From: Pseudomonadota bacterium
Lineage (GTDB): Bacteria > Pseudomonadota > Alphaproteobacteria > Rhizobiales > Tepidamorphaceae
Length of the DNA stretch: 6,408 nt
Assembly (NCBI GenBank): GCA_023435545.1
Contig: JAEYRQ010000433.1
Coordinates: forward strand, 1 to 6,408
Direction: 5' to 3'
In this document: one piece after another, positions 1 to 6,024 of the stretch
Layout: each line of letters starts with the position of its first letter
Position numbering within the stretch: position 1 is the first letter of the stretch
Made by a program: the position numbers and the translations under genes
Notes under the pieces: model-generated
Database searches by the model: none
The model's input: the letters and a program-made list of their open reading frames with translations, nothing else
What the model was told of the DNA's origin: nothing

Positions 1-58
1 CCCCACCAGCGGCCGGCAAGCCTTCCCCGGGTCCCCCCGGCCCCCGAAAATGGCAAAC

Positions 59-72
59 GCCCGTCAGCGGGC
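59..72. terminator. Small GC hairpin, possible terminator
   Basis: GCCCG at 59-63 and CGGGC at 68-72 form a 5-bp GC stem with the 4-base loop TCAG. Read on the minus strand the stem is followed by GTTTGCCATTTT, a moderately T-rich tract, so it could stop transcripts running leftward past the tape measure gene. On the plus strand only TTCC follows, so termination of an upstream plus-strand gene is less well supported. The stem is short, and this is a candidate only. Confidence 0.3.
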
Positions 73-130
73 TTCCCTGGGGCGGGAATGCATTCAAGAA
101 GCTGGTAGGATGGTTCATTGAATCATGCTT

Positions 131-137
131 GGGAGGG
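131..137 (+). promoter_or_regulatory. Shine-Dalgarno GGGAGGG fixing the start at 145
   Basis: GGGAGGG ends 7 bases before the ATG at 145. It selects that ATG over the in-frame TTG at 118, which has no comparable purine-rich motif at the right distance. Confidence 0.75.
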
Positions 138-144
138 CAATCAT

Positions 145-555
145 ATGGCTACGGACGAACTGCCGAAGAGCGCTTACGAGATGCTGATGGTGAATGCGGT
201 CGTCGCCGACCAGGAGCGCCACGAATTGATCATCGCATTCAAGCCGAAACCGGGTGATCCGCCAGTAGTCATCACCCTGCCTGCAGGGGCAGTTGGTGAT
301 CTTGTTGCCAAGGTGGCGTCCGCGCACCGGGAAATCGCCCTCCAGAGCGACGGCGCGGCCGGCGCGTTCGTTCCGATCCGCCTGACTGGAGCTAGGCCTT
401 TCCAGACCGAGGAGGGGACTCCGATACTTCTTCTTCAGTTCGAAGGCTCTGTAGAACTGGCCGTTCAACTACCCAAAGGCCACGCATTGGCGCTTGCGCG
501 CGTAGTCGAAGAGCTTTACGTGCCGCGCGGCTCCGCTCCGCCAAAGCGGCATTGA
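145..555 (+). CDS. Hypothetical protein, 136 aa, convergent to the tape measure operon
   Basis: I do not recognise this protein. The ATG at 145 is chosen because a strong GGGAGGG sits 7 bases upstream; the frame also runs 9 codons further back to a TTG at 118. The product is soluble-looking, with no signal peptide or membrane segment. A hydrophilic N-terminus leads into alternating hydrophobic/charged beta-type segments: HELIIAFKP near residue 26, VVITLPAGAVGDL near 41, ILLLQFEGSVELAVQLP near 93. A helix (HALALARVVEEL, about 112-123) and a basic tail PPKRH follow. Codon use is less GC-biased than in the phage-like genes, with more codons such as GTT, CTT and GCA. It is the only plus-strand gene and faces the tape measure gene tail to tail, so it belongs to another transcription unit and may mark the edge of the phage-like module. 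A real gene is likely because of the start signal and protein-like composition. Its function is unknown. Confidence 0.7.
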   Translation: MATDELPKSAYEMLMVNAVVADQERHELIIAFKPKPGDPPVVITLPAGAVGDLVAKVASAHREIALQSDGAAGAFVPIRLTGARPFQTEEGTPILLLQFEGSVELAVQLPKGHALALARVVEELYVPRGSAPPKRH

Positions 556-642
556 GGTCGGTTCCAATAGGACGCAATAGATTCCTCCCTTTCACAGTAG
601 GCCGGCGACGCCGGCATGCACTTGGGCCAGGGGGGGGTCCCA
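556..642. other. Convergent intergenic gap with a 15-bp hairpin
   Basis: This 87-bp gap separates two convergent genes. GCCGGC at 601-606 and GCCGGC at 610-615 (each self-complementary) form a 6-bp GC stem with the loop GAC. No T-tract follows on either strand, so it is not a classical intrinsic terminator. It could still slow polymerase or protect 3' ends from both directions. An eight-G run occupies 630-637, six bases beyond the tape measure stop codon. Confidence 0.4.
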
Positions 643-2667
643 TCATCGGATATCCCCGCGCCGCAGGCCCGTCCCGGCGATGCCGCGCACCTTCGCGGGC
701 AAGGCGCGGTCGTAAGCCTGGAGCCCCTGAGTTACGCCCGTGGCGACCATGGTCTCGATCTCCCGGTTGCCGCGTGCGCCAGATACCGAGACATTCACGT
801 TCACGTCGACGTGCTGCGGTCCCGTTGCCGCGCCACCGTCCCGGCCGCCGGCATGGATGACGCCGAGCCGGCCGGAACTGTCCCGCCTGAGCGGCATGAT
901 GGCTTCCGGCCCGGCCTCGCCCATCAGCCCGGCGCCGCGCGCCATCGGAAACACGGTCGGACTGGACACGACGCCACCACGGGCGAAGGGGATGACGTTG
1001 CCGCCGGAGAAGACATTGCCCTTGGCGTTGGGCAGCAGCGCGCCGAGAATGCCCCCACCACCACCGAACAGCCCGGCAAGCGGGCCGGAGCCCAGAAGCG
1101 CGGCCTGTAGCGCGGCCTCGGCCAGCTTCTCGATCAGCCTGTCCAGCGCATCGATCCCGGTCTCGATCGGCGGAATGAGGTCGGCGAAGCCCTGATAGGC
1201 CGTGTCCGTGAAGAACCGTTGTGCCTCGGCCGCTTCCTCGGCGGCGGTGCGCAGCGACTCCAGCGCCTCGGCGGCCTCGCCGTAGCCCTGTGCCAGCGAC
1301 CGAGCAGCGGCGGCTTCCTCCGGCGTCAGCGTTCGGCCGGCTTCGCGGGCCGCGTTCAAGAGTTCCTGTTCGATCCGGGCGGCTTCCTGGGCGGCCGTCG
1401 TCATGCCCCAGATCTGCGCTTCAAGCTGGAGCGCAGCGATCTGGTCATTGATCGCAGCCGTTGCCCGCTCATAGGCGTCGGTGCGCTCGCGGGCCTTCTG
1501 CACGTCGTCGTCGCCGGGCAACTTGAAGTCGGCGAGTGAGACGGTGCTGCCGGTGCGGATCGAGACGCGGTCGCCGGGCTCGCGTAGCGAGGGATCGCCG
1601 AGGGTCCGCACGTCGGCCTCGATCTCCTTGGCCTGCTTCACAAGCGCCTGGGTGGCGTTGAACAGGGTGCCGACCGCGCCGAGCCAATTCCCGCTGACCA
1701 GCCCGCCGAAGCCGAGATGTTCGAAGATCCAGAACGTTTCCTGCAGCTCGCGAAGCTTGTCGGACAGCGGGTCGACACGGGTCGTGGCCCAATCCAGGAC
1801 ATCGGCGACCCGGCCCATGTATTCGGCGAAGTTCTTCGATGCCTCGGTGTTCCTGTCGATCTCGCCGACCAGCTTCGCGAGCGAGTTCTGGATCTTCGCG
1901 AACGCCTGTGAGGACGTTTGTTCCGTCGCGGCGGCCTGCGTCTCAAGATCGCCCATGCCGGCGAGGAAGGCCCGGAAGAACGCCTCGGAACTGACCTTGC
2001 CATCGATCACAAGCGAGCGCAGCTTCGCGACCGATCCGCCGGCTTCCTCCAATCCGTTCGCCACGGCCTGAAGGATCGGCCGGGCGCCCTCGTTAATCGA
2101 GTTGAATTCCTCGGCCCGGACCACCGCCCCGCCGAGCGCCTGCGAAAGCTGTAGCAGCGCGCCAGAGGCCGACTGTGCATCCGCGCCCTGCACCCTCAGG
2201 GCAAGCGACACGCCTTCCGTGAACCGCGTCAGTTCTGTTCCGGTGGCGCCGAGTTCCTTCTGTGCCTGCGCAAGTCTGCCGTACAGCGTGACCAGCGGCT
2301 CGATCGCTGTCCCGTTGCGCTGGGCGATGGCATAGAGTTCGTCCAGCGTGTCGCCGAGCGCGTTGCCTTCAAGCCCCGCGACCTTCAACTGGTTCTGCAC
2401 GCGAATCCAGATGTCCGCGTACTGCTGAAGCTGACGAACAGCGACCGCACCGCCGAGCGCCGCGAATGCACCCGTCATGATCCGGATCGCCGCGCTCGCC
2501 TGCCGCGCGCTGTTGCCGAGCTGCTGCATCGCGCGGTCGGTGCCGCGCATGTGCGTCTGCACGGTCCGATCGAACCGTTGAGCTTCCGCACGGGCTTCCT
2601 GGAGCCCGCGGTTGAAGTGCGCAAGCTCAGCCTTGATCTGGACGGCTACGGAGCCTGCTTCCAGCAT
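643..2667 (-). CDS. Phage tail tape measure protein (674 aa)
   Basis: Tape measure proteins of long-tailed phages thread the tail tube during assembly, set its length and are ejected at infection. The first 60 residues are hydrophilic and helical (AELAHFNRGLQEARAEAQRF). A conserved N-terminal tape-measure region covers about 75-265, with LYGRLAQAQKELG (129-140), a FNSINEGARPILQA block (188-201) and IDGKVSSEAFFRAF (221-234). Hydrophobic Gly-rich segments lie at about 318-343 and 522-545, and an Ala/Glu-rich coiled-coil stretch at about 390-485. The C-terminus has the typical FARGGVVSSPTVFPMARG...GEAGPEAIMPLRR signature (561-595), seen in lambda/HK97-type tape measures. The start ATG is 6 bases after AGGAG, which overlaps the upstream gene's stop (TAGGAG), so translational coupling is likely. 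By the usual rule of about 1.5 angstrom per residue it would specify a tail near 100 nm, at the short end for siphophages. It is the last gene of its operon; no tail-tip genes follow. Confidence 0.92.
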   Translation of the reverse strand: MLEAGSVAVQIKAELAHFNRGLQEARAEAQRFDRTVQTHMRGTDRAMQQLGNSARQASAAIRIMTGAFAALGGAVAVRQLQQYADIWIRVQNQLKVAGLEGNALGDTLDELYAIAQRNGTAIEPLVTLYGRLAQAQKELGATGTELTRFTEGVSLALRVQGADAQSASGALLQLSQALGGAVVRAEEFNSINEGARPILQAVANGLEEAGGSVAKLRSLVIDGKVSSEAFFRAFLAGMGDLETQAAATEQTSSQAFAKIQNSLAKLVGEIDRNTEASKNFAEYMGRVADVLDWATTRVDPLSDKLRELQETFWIFEHLGFGGLVSGNWLGAVGTLFNATQALVKQAKEIEADVRTLGDPSLREPGDRVSIRTGSTVSLADFKLPGDDDVQKARERTDAYERATAAINDQIAALQLEAQIWGMTTAAQEAARIEQELLNAAREAGRTLTPEEAAAARSLAQGYGEAAEALESLRTAAEEAAEAQRFFTDTAYQGFADLIPPIETGIDALDRLIEKLAEAALQAALLGSGPLAGLFGGGGGILGALLPNAKGNVFSGGNVIPFARGGVVSSPTVFPMARGAGLMGEAGPEAIMPLRRDSSGRLGVIHAGGRDGGAATGPQHVDVNVNVSVSGARGNREIETMVATGVTQGLQAYDRALPAKVRGIAGTGLRRGDIR

Positions 2668-2673
2668 GGTGAT

Positions 2674-2678
2674 CTCCT
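2674..2678 (-). promoter_or_regulatory. AGGAG ribosome binding site overlapping upstream stop codon
   Basis: On the minus strand the upstream gene ends TAG and the next bases extend this to TAGGAG, followed by 6 bases and the ATG of the tape measure gene. Ribosomes terminating on the upstream gene sit directly over this site, so coupled translation is likely. Confidence 0.75.
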
Positions 2679-3390
2679 ATGCCGCCTTGGTCTGGCGAGC
2701 CTGCTGGACCTGCCGCCAATCGATGACGCGATAGACCTCGGACGCATACACGGCCTGCATCTTTTCGAGCCTGGCGACGGCCTTCGTCAGCCGATCATGG
2801 CGGGCCATTTCCTCGGGGAACTTCGCGGCGCGGTACTGACGGCTGACATGCGCAAACTCGGTTTCCGTGAGGCCGGACAGATAGGCGGGACCCGTCAGCA
2901 CCGCCGTCGCGGTTTCCATGTCGCCGGACTCCAGCGCCTTCGTCAGAAAGCCCAGCCGTTCGGCCTTTTTCAGCCCCTTCACGTGGTTGCGAATGTCGCT
3001 GGCGATGTGCAGCCGCGCCGGGTCGGGCGCCGCTTGGATCGGGGCCGACATCTTCCTTACAAGGGCGTCGATCTGCCGTTGCGCAATTTCGCGCTTCGCG
3101 TCGAACCTGCGATTGATTGCATCGGAGACTTTCTCGACGTGGTCAGCGACCAATACCTGAGCACGCAAAGGCGTGTTCATGGGATCGCGGTTCGCCGCGT
3201 CCAGCCGGTCCAGGAACTCGCCGACCGAAATGTAGGCTTCCACAGCGACAGCCTTGAGTTCGCCAACGATCCCGTCGCTGGAGTGCCCTTCGATCATCTT
3301 GAAGGCGGCAGGATGCAGATCCAGCGCGACTTTCGTGCTCGCGGGAACGTCGGCCGGATCGTCTTCGGGCTCAAGGATATAGTCAGTCAT
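2677..3390 (-). CDS. Unrecognised helical phage-operon protein, 237 aa
   Basis: I do not recognise a family. The frame is open back to a GTG at 3468, but AAGGAG at 3399-3404 lies 8 bases from the ATG at 3390 and only 2 from the ATG at 3396. I therefore start at 3390; the Pro-rich upstream extension looks untranslated. The product has an acidic N-terminus (YILEPEDDPADVP, 4-16) and is then almost wholly alpha-helical and charged. There are helices at about 40-66, 74-118 (KREIAQRQIDALVRKM) and 125-160, and a basic C-terminal helix at 196-235 ending in KAA. There is no signal peptide, membrane span or catalytic motif. It lies directly upstream of the tape measure gene and ends inside that gene's Shine-Dalgarno sequence. 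In lambda-like phages this slot holds tail assembly chaperones, which makes chaperone, scaffold or connector roles worth testing, but the sequence itself does not show one. No slippery heptamer or frameshift arrangement typical of those chaperones was seen. Confidence 0.8.
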   Translation of the reverse strand: MTDYILEPEDDPADVPASTKVALDLHPAAFKMIEGHSSDGIVGELKAVAVEAYISVGEFLDRLDAANRDPMNTPLRAQVLVADHVEKVSDAINRRFDAKREIAQRQIDALVRKMSAPIQAAPDPARLHIASDIRNHVKGLKKAERLGFLTKALESGDMETATAVLTGPAYLSGLTETEFAHVSRQYRAAKFPEEMARHDRLTKAVARLEKMQAVYASEVYRVIDWRQVQQARQTKAA

Positions 3391-3495
3391 TGCCATGTCT
3401 CCTTTGTGAGGGTCGCGCGCCGAACTGCACGGAGTCGGTGGAGGGGGAGGAGAAACCCCCATCCGCACGGTCCGGCGCGCGTCCTGTGGTGCCTG
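3391..3495. other. Structured 105-bp gap inside the operon
   Basis: This is the only sizeable gap in an otherwise overlapping operon. A 9-bp inverted repeat (CGCGCGCCG at 3414-3422, CGGCGCGCG at 3473-3481) encloses a second potential stem, GGGGG at 3443-3447 with CCCCC at 3456-3460. On the minus strand the GC structure precedes the Shine-Dalgarno of the 237-aa gene by a few bases. No T-tract follows, so it is not an obvious terminator. It could be an mRNA processing or stability element, or separate expression of the two halves of the operon. No internal promoter is evident. Confidence 0.4.
3399..3404 (-). promoter_or_regulatory. Shine-Dalgarno AAGGAG deciding the start at 3390
   Basis: The motif lies 8 bases from the ATG at 3390 but only 2 from the ATG at 3396, so the second of the two closely spaced ATGs is favoured. 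Confidence 0.7.
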
Positions 3496-3933
3496 TCACC
3501 GACCGGCTCCAATTCGGTTTTCGAGGGCCAGCATCCAAAGCGGCACCTCGGTTTGGCCTGCGTCCATGACGTGAACGCCGGTCATGGTTGTCGCGCGAAC
3601 GGTCCGGCGCGACGGGGCGACACGGGATTGCGGCGCGGGACGCTCAAGTGGCCGGCGCACCGGCTCCCATTCGATGCGAGCTCGATCCTCGATGAACGCG
3701 ACGATGGTGCCGGCGCGGCCATCCAATTTCACCGCTTCGCCAATCTCGAATGTCGGGCTTCCGAGCACGGTCAAGTCGCCGTCGCCGACAATGCGCGACG
3801 TGTGCAAGCCGTCGTCGCGAACGCGCTCGCAACGCCAGCGCCGTCCGGGCGGGACACCGGTTGCATGGGACTCGGCAACAACCCATTGTGCGGGCTGTCC
3901 GGTGATGGTGACGATCTGGCCGGGCTCAATCAT
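3496..3933 (-). CDS. Small SH3/KOW-like protein after terminase, 145 aa
   Basis: No family is recognised by name. The ATG at 3933 overlaps the terminase stop in an ATGA, and GGGAGG at 3941-3946 lies 7 bases upstream, so the start is well supported. The N-terminal part (about 3-58) is beta-rich: GQIVTITGQPAQWVVAE, then RRWRCERVR and HTSRIVGDGDLTVLG. The segment 62-90 (FEIGEAVKLDGRAGTIVAF, then RARIEWEP) has the turn-and-strand pattern of a small KOW/SH3-like barrel: a G-x-x-V-x-L-D-G-x-x-G-x-I-V core followed by a strand ending in EW. A Pro/Arg-rich linker (91-112) follows, then a short C-terminal helix EVPLWMLALENR (129-140). Translationally coupled to TerL, it is probably made in comparable amounts. 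The position invites a head-completion or packaging-accessory role, but that is inference; the fold guess rests on pattern alone. Confidence 0.8.
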   Translation of the reverse strand: MIEPGQIVTITGQPAQWVVAESHATGVPPGRRWRCERVRDDGLHTSRIVGDGDLTVLGSPTFEIGEAVKLDGRAGTIVAFIEDRARIEWEPVRRPLERPAPQSRVAPSRRTVRATTMTGVHVMDAGQTEVPLWMLALENRIGAGR

Positions 3934-5438
3934 TGGGCGGCCTCCCGGCGGCGGATGTATTCCTTCTCGGGAATGCGCTCGATCGTGACGCGCTCGAAAA
4001 GCGACCCACCGCGCAACGGGACAAGTGGGCCGGTGCCGTCGCCCGTGGCAAAGCTGACAGTCGTCTTTGCCTTGGGCTTCACCTCGACGGCAAGGGCGCC
4101 CGCAATAGCGTTGGCGTAATCGTCCGACCCGTTCTGGCCGTGGTCGACGCGATCCCGCCCGGACGGTGCTACGCGACGCTCCAGCAACCGGAGTTCGCGG
4201 ATCAGCCGGGGATGATTTGGGATAGTGATGGCGCCCCGCATGAAGTGCGGCACGGATTCCAGGTACAGCGTCGACTTGGGCTTGTCGGCCCGGACGTAGG
4301 CAATGCCTGCATCCCTGAATGCACGTGCAACCCATTCACCGGCATAATTGTCGCCGACGATCGAACGGCAACCGTAATCCTTGGCGAGCTTGGCGAAGTC
4401 GGCCGCGACCTGGTTAGGATCAAAGGGAGGCGCCACGCCACGGACGACATCGGCGATGAACCGATCATCCTCGCGATGACCAATGCAAAGCGTGAAGTGG
4501 TCATGCCGGCCAGCGCTCGCGTCGGTGAAGGCGGAATAGACACCACCAGAGCGCGGCGGCAGTTCCATCGGCCGGCTATGGTCGATCGCGGCATCAATTA
4601 CAGCGTCGTCGAGAAGCGAGGCGATATCGCTGCGAAACTGCCCGTCCCATTCGGCCTTTGCGGCTTCAGGGTCCGTCGCGCGCGCCCGTTCGATGATCTT
4701 GGCGTTGATCGTCGGATTGAAATCGGCCGACCCGCCCGCGACAACCAGCGTGTCGGGATCGTCCTGGCCGAAGTGGTCGCGGTGCTTCTGGTGCAGCAAC
4801 CCGATCCGCCGGTAAGGGCTGGAAATGCCTATCAGCATCCCGCCGGTGGTCGCCAACGCGGGCACGACGGCGCGATAGGTCTCGACATCCGGCAAGGCGG
4901 AGGCCTCATCGCGGAAGAACGCGCTTTCGTCGAGGATGCAGGCGAGAAGCGTCCGGCCGCGGACGGTCCGGTAAGAGTTGGCGTGCATCCCGACGACGAT
5001 GTTGCCGGCGAGCTGGATTTCTTCGGCCGTGATGTTCTCGATCGACTGCGCAAGGATCGGGCTGGAGGTAAGGAAGCCCTCGCAATAGTCCCGGACCGTC
5101 CGCGCCTGGGCTTTCGACGGCGACAGAACCAGAACATACCCCGTCTCGCCGGGAGCGAGCTTTCCCCGGTGGTCCCGGAATGCGGCGACATAGGTGGCGA
5201 TGGCAGCAGCCATGCGGGACTTGCCGGAACGACGGCCCGCGACTGCCCATAGCTCGCTTACAGGGCCTTCCGGCGGCTTCCTGCCGCCCGCCACGGTGGC
5301 GAACCGTTCGGCCTCGTCGGGATCGAGCGGAAGTCCGTAAGCGGCCTTCAGCACGGCCCGCCACGTCCGCCACGGCGCGATATCGCCGAGCGCGGCGCCG
5401 AGTAGATGGGGATCGGAAAGGGCCTCGCCGATGTTCAT
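3930..5438 (-). CDS. terL: Phage terminase large subunit (502 aa)
   Basis: This is the ATP-driven motor and nuclease that cuts concatemeric DNA and pumps it into a procapsid. Walker A is AGRRSGKS (67-74) with K73. A hydrophobic strand plus DE (LLACILDES, 164-172; D170/E171) forms Walker B and the catalytic carboxylate. ISSP (205-208) fits the coupling motif III. The RNase H-like nuclease domain shows its three acidic positions: D306 in FTDASAG, D363 in VGDNYAGEW, and D439/D440 in GSDDYANAIAGAL. Length is normal and no key residue is missing, so the enzyme looks functional. The start ATG at 5438 shares one base with the upstream stop (TGATG), with GAGG 7 bases before it. The frame runs further upstream to 5606, but that part has shadow-like composition and overlaps the preceding gene. 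The 3' end overlaps the next start by ATGA. No portal gene follows, which is unusual for a terminase locus. Confidence 0.95.
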   Translation of the reverse strand: MNIGEALSDPHLLGAALGDIAPWRTWRAVLKAAYGLPLDPDEAERFATVAGGRKPPEGPVSELWAVAGRRSGKSRMAAAIATYVAAFRDHRGKLAPGETGYVLVLSPSKAQARTVRDYCEGFLTSSPILAQSIENITAEEIQLAGNIVVGMHANSYRTVRGRTLLACILDESAFFRDEASALPDVETYRAVVPALATTGGMLIGISSPYRRIGLLHQKHRDHFGQDDPDTLVVAGGSADFNPTINAKIIERARATDPEAAKAEWDGQFRSDIASLLDDAVIDAAIDHSRPMELPPRSGGVYSAFTDASAGRHDHFTLCIGHREDDRFIADVVRGVAPPFDPNQVAADFAKLAKDYGCRSIVGDNYAGEWVARAFRDAGIAYVRADKPKSTLYLESVPHFMRGAITIPNHPRLIRELRLLERRVAPSGRDRVDHGQNGSDDYANAIAGALAVEVKPKAKTTVSFATGDGTGPLVPLRGGSLFERVTIERIPEKEYIRRREAAQ

Positions 5439-5854
5439 CAGGCGGCCTCGCCTTCTCGCTCCGCAGCACGGTCCGCCATGTAGGTGCGAAGATCCGGCGT
5501 CACGTCCCGCGCGCGGCGCTGCCAGCCCAGCGTTGCCGCAGAGCGATTGAACGTGTTCACCAGCGCGCCGATTGCCGCCGGATCGATCGCCTCGCCCTGG
5601 AGCCACCTCACGCCAGCGTCCCGCAGCATCGCGGCGAGCATGGCAACGTGGTCCACCGCAAGCCTCTCCAGCGTTGATAGCTGGTCCGCCCCTCCAAGGT
5701 CCGCCATCACCTCGGCGCGCGTCTCTCGCACGGCCTGTGCGGCCCGCGTGCGGCCGTCCAGGGCATCGAGCGTCAGCAGCCGCACCTTGCCACCGCGCAT
5801 AGCCTGCCCATCGGCGGCGGGTCCGGGATCAATCGTGGCGGTATCAGCGGGCAA
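5438..5854 (-). CDS. Putative small terminase-like protein, 138 aa, TTG start
   Basis: First gene of the packaging unit, directly before terL and joined to it by TGATG. The size and place are those of a small terminase subunit (DNA recognition), but I see no clear helix-turn-helix, so the function is inferred from position. The product is mostly helical and charged: LDGRTRAAQAVRETRAEVMADLGG (with 20-residue core about 31-54), LSTLERLAVDHVAMLAAMLRDAG (59-81), then RWLQGEAID and an AALGWQRRARDVTPDLRTY-like C-terminal block (107-125; here SAATLGWQRRARDVTPDL). This resembles unannotated proteins I associate with terminase neighbours in alphaproteobacteria, recalled rather than searched. The TTG at 5854 has GGAG 8 bases upstream. 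The first ATG (5800, residue 19) has only a weak GGCAGG, so TTG is preferred; if ATG is used the protein is 120 aa and still contains all the helices. Confidence 0.72.
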   Translation of the reverse strand: MPADTATIDPGPAADGQAMRGGKVRLLTLDALDGRTRAAQAVRETRAEVMADLGGADQLSTLERLAVDHVAMLAAMLRDAGVRWLQGEAIDPAAIGALVNTFNRSAATLGWQRRARDVTPDLRTYMADRAAEREGEAA

Positions 5855-5862
5855 TTCGAAGG

Positions 5863-5866
5863 CTCC
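5863..5866 (-). promoter_or_regulatory. GGAG Shine-Dalgarno for the TTG start at 5854
   Basis: GGAG on the minus strand lies 8 bases upstream of the TTG. It is the only well-placed ribosome site near the first possible starts of this gene. Confidence 0.5.
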
Positions 5867-5888
5867 GATTGTGTGTCAATTTGTGGGT

Positions 5889-5916
5889 AGAATATCAGGA
5901 ACGATAGGAACCGCAA
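5889..5916 (-). promoter_or_regulatory. Candidate extended -10 promoter of the packaging/tail operon
   Basis: On the minus strand TTGCGG (5911-5916) is followed after 16 bp by TATTCT (5889-5894), preceded directly by TGA (5895-5897), giving a TGnTATTCT extended -10. Initiation would fall near 5881-5883, leaving a leader of roughly 27-29 nt to the TTG start with GGAG inside it. The -35 matches only TTG of the consensus, so the call depends on the extended -10. No separate operator palindrome is visible overlapping it. Confidence 0.35.
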
Positions 5917-6024
5917 GGGGCTCAATCCGTTCTGGCGGAAACACCGTCCGCCGCACCCTATCCCGAAGAAAAAGCGCGAAATGTCTACTTGTTTGGTGGG
6001 GTTTTCTTCCCTGCCCCAATTGAA

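Larger units (their letters stand above)
1..144. other. Left-edge non-coding segment, leader of the plus-strand gene
   Basis: No gene can be supported here. The first 50 bases are a C/G-rich low-complexity stretch. The plus-strand frame of the downstream gene is closed by a TAG at 106-108, so that gene cannot begin further left than the TTG at 118. A perfect 10-bp palindrome (GAATGCATTC) lies at 86-95 and could be an operator half-site pair, but a single short palindrome is weak evidence. I see no convincing -35/-10 pair for the gene at 145. Confidence 0.5.

Noticed and set aside
392..646. Minus-strand frame starting with ATGATG at the tape measure stop, possibly a further operon gene
   Set aside because: The start overlap looks attractive, but the N-terminus translates the C8 run and the hairpin (Pro/Arg-rich), there is no Shine-Dalgarno, and most of it is antisense to the better supported gene at 145-555.
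3391..3468. N-terminal extension of the 237-aa protein from a GTG at 3468
   Set aside because: The extension is Pro-rich low-complexity sequence without a ribosome site, while AAGGAG is ideally spaced for the ATG at 3390.
3467..3611. 13-bp direct repeat ACGGTCCGGCGCG at 3467 and 3599
   Set aside because: A GC-rich 13-mer shared once within 6.4 kb of GC-rich DNA is close to chance expectation, and one copy lies inside a coding region.
2551..4119. Long plus-strand open frame of 522 codons
   Set aside because: It lies antisense to four well-supported genes and crosses their boundaries, has no ribosome site, and its composition (Arg/His/Gly/Leu-rich) is typical of antisense frames in GC-rich DNA.
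3933..5252. Plus-strand open frame of 439 codons opposite the terminase gene
   Set aside because: It is a mirror of terL, whose Walker and nuclease motifs prove the minus strand is coding. Its length is explained by GC-rich codon bias.
5439..5606. Upstream extension of the terminase frame
   Set aside because: It overlaps the TerS-like gene in another frame, has shadow composition, and the ATG at 5438 forms a typical TGATG junction.
5855..5884. TTGACA on the minus strand just upstream of the TTG start, as a -35 box
   Set aside because: No -10-like hexamer occurs 16-18 bp downstream before or around the start codon, so it would transcribe from inside the gene.
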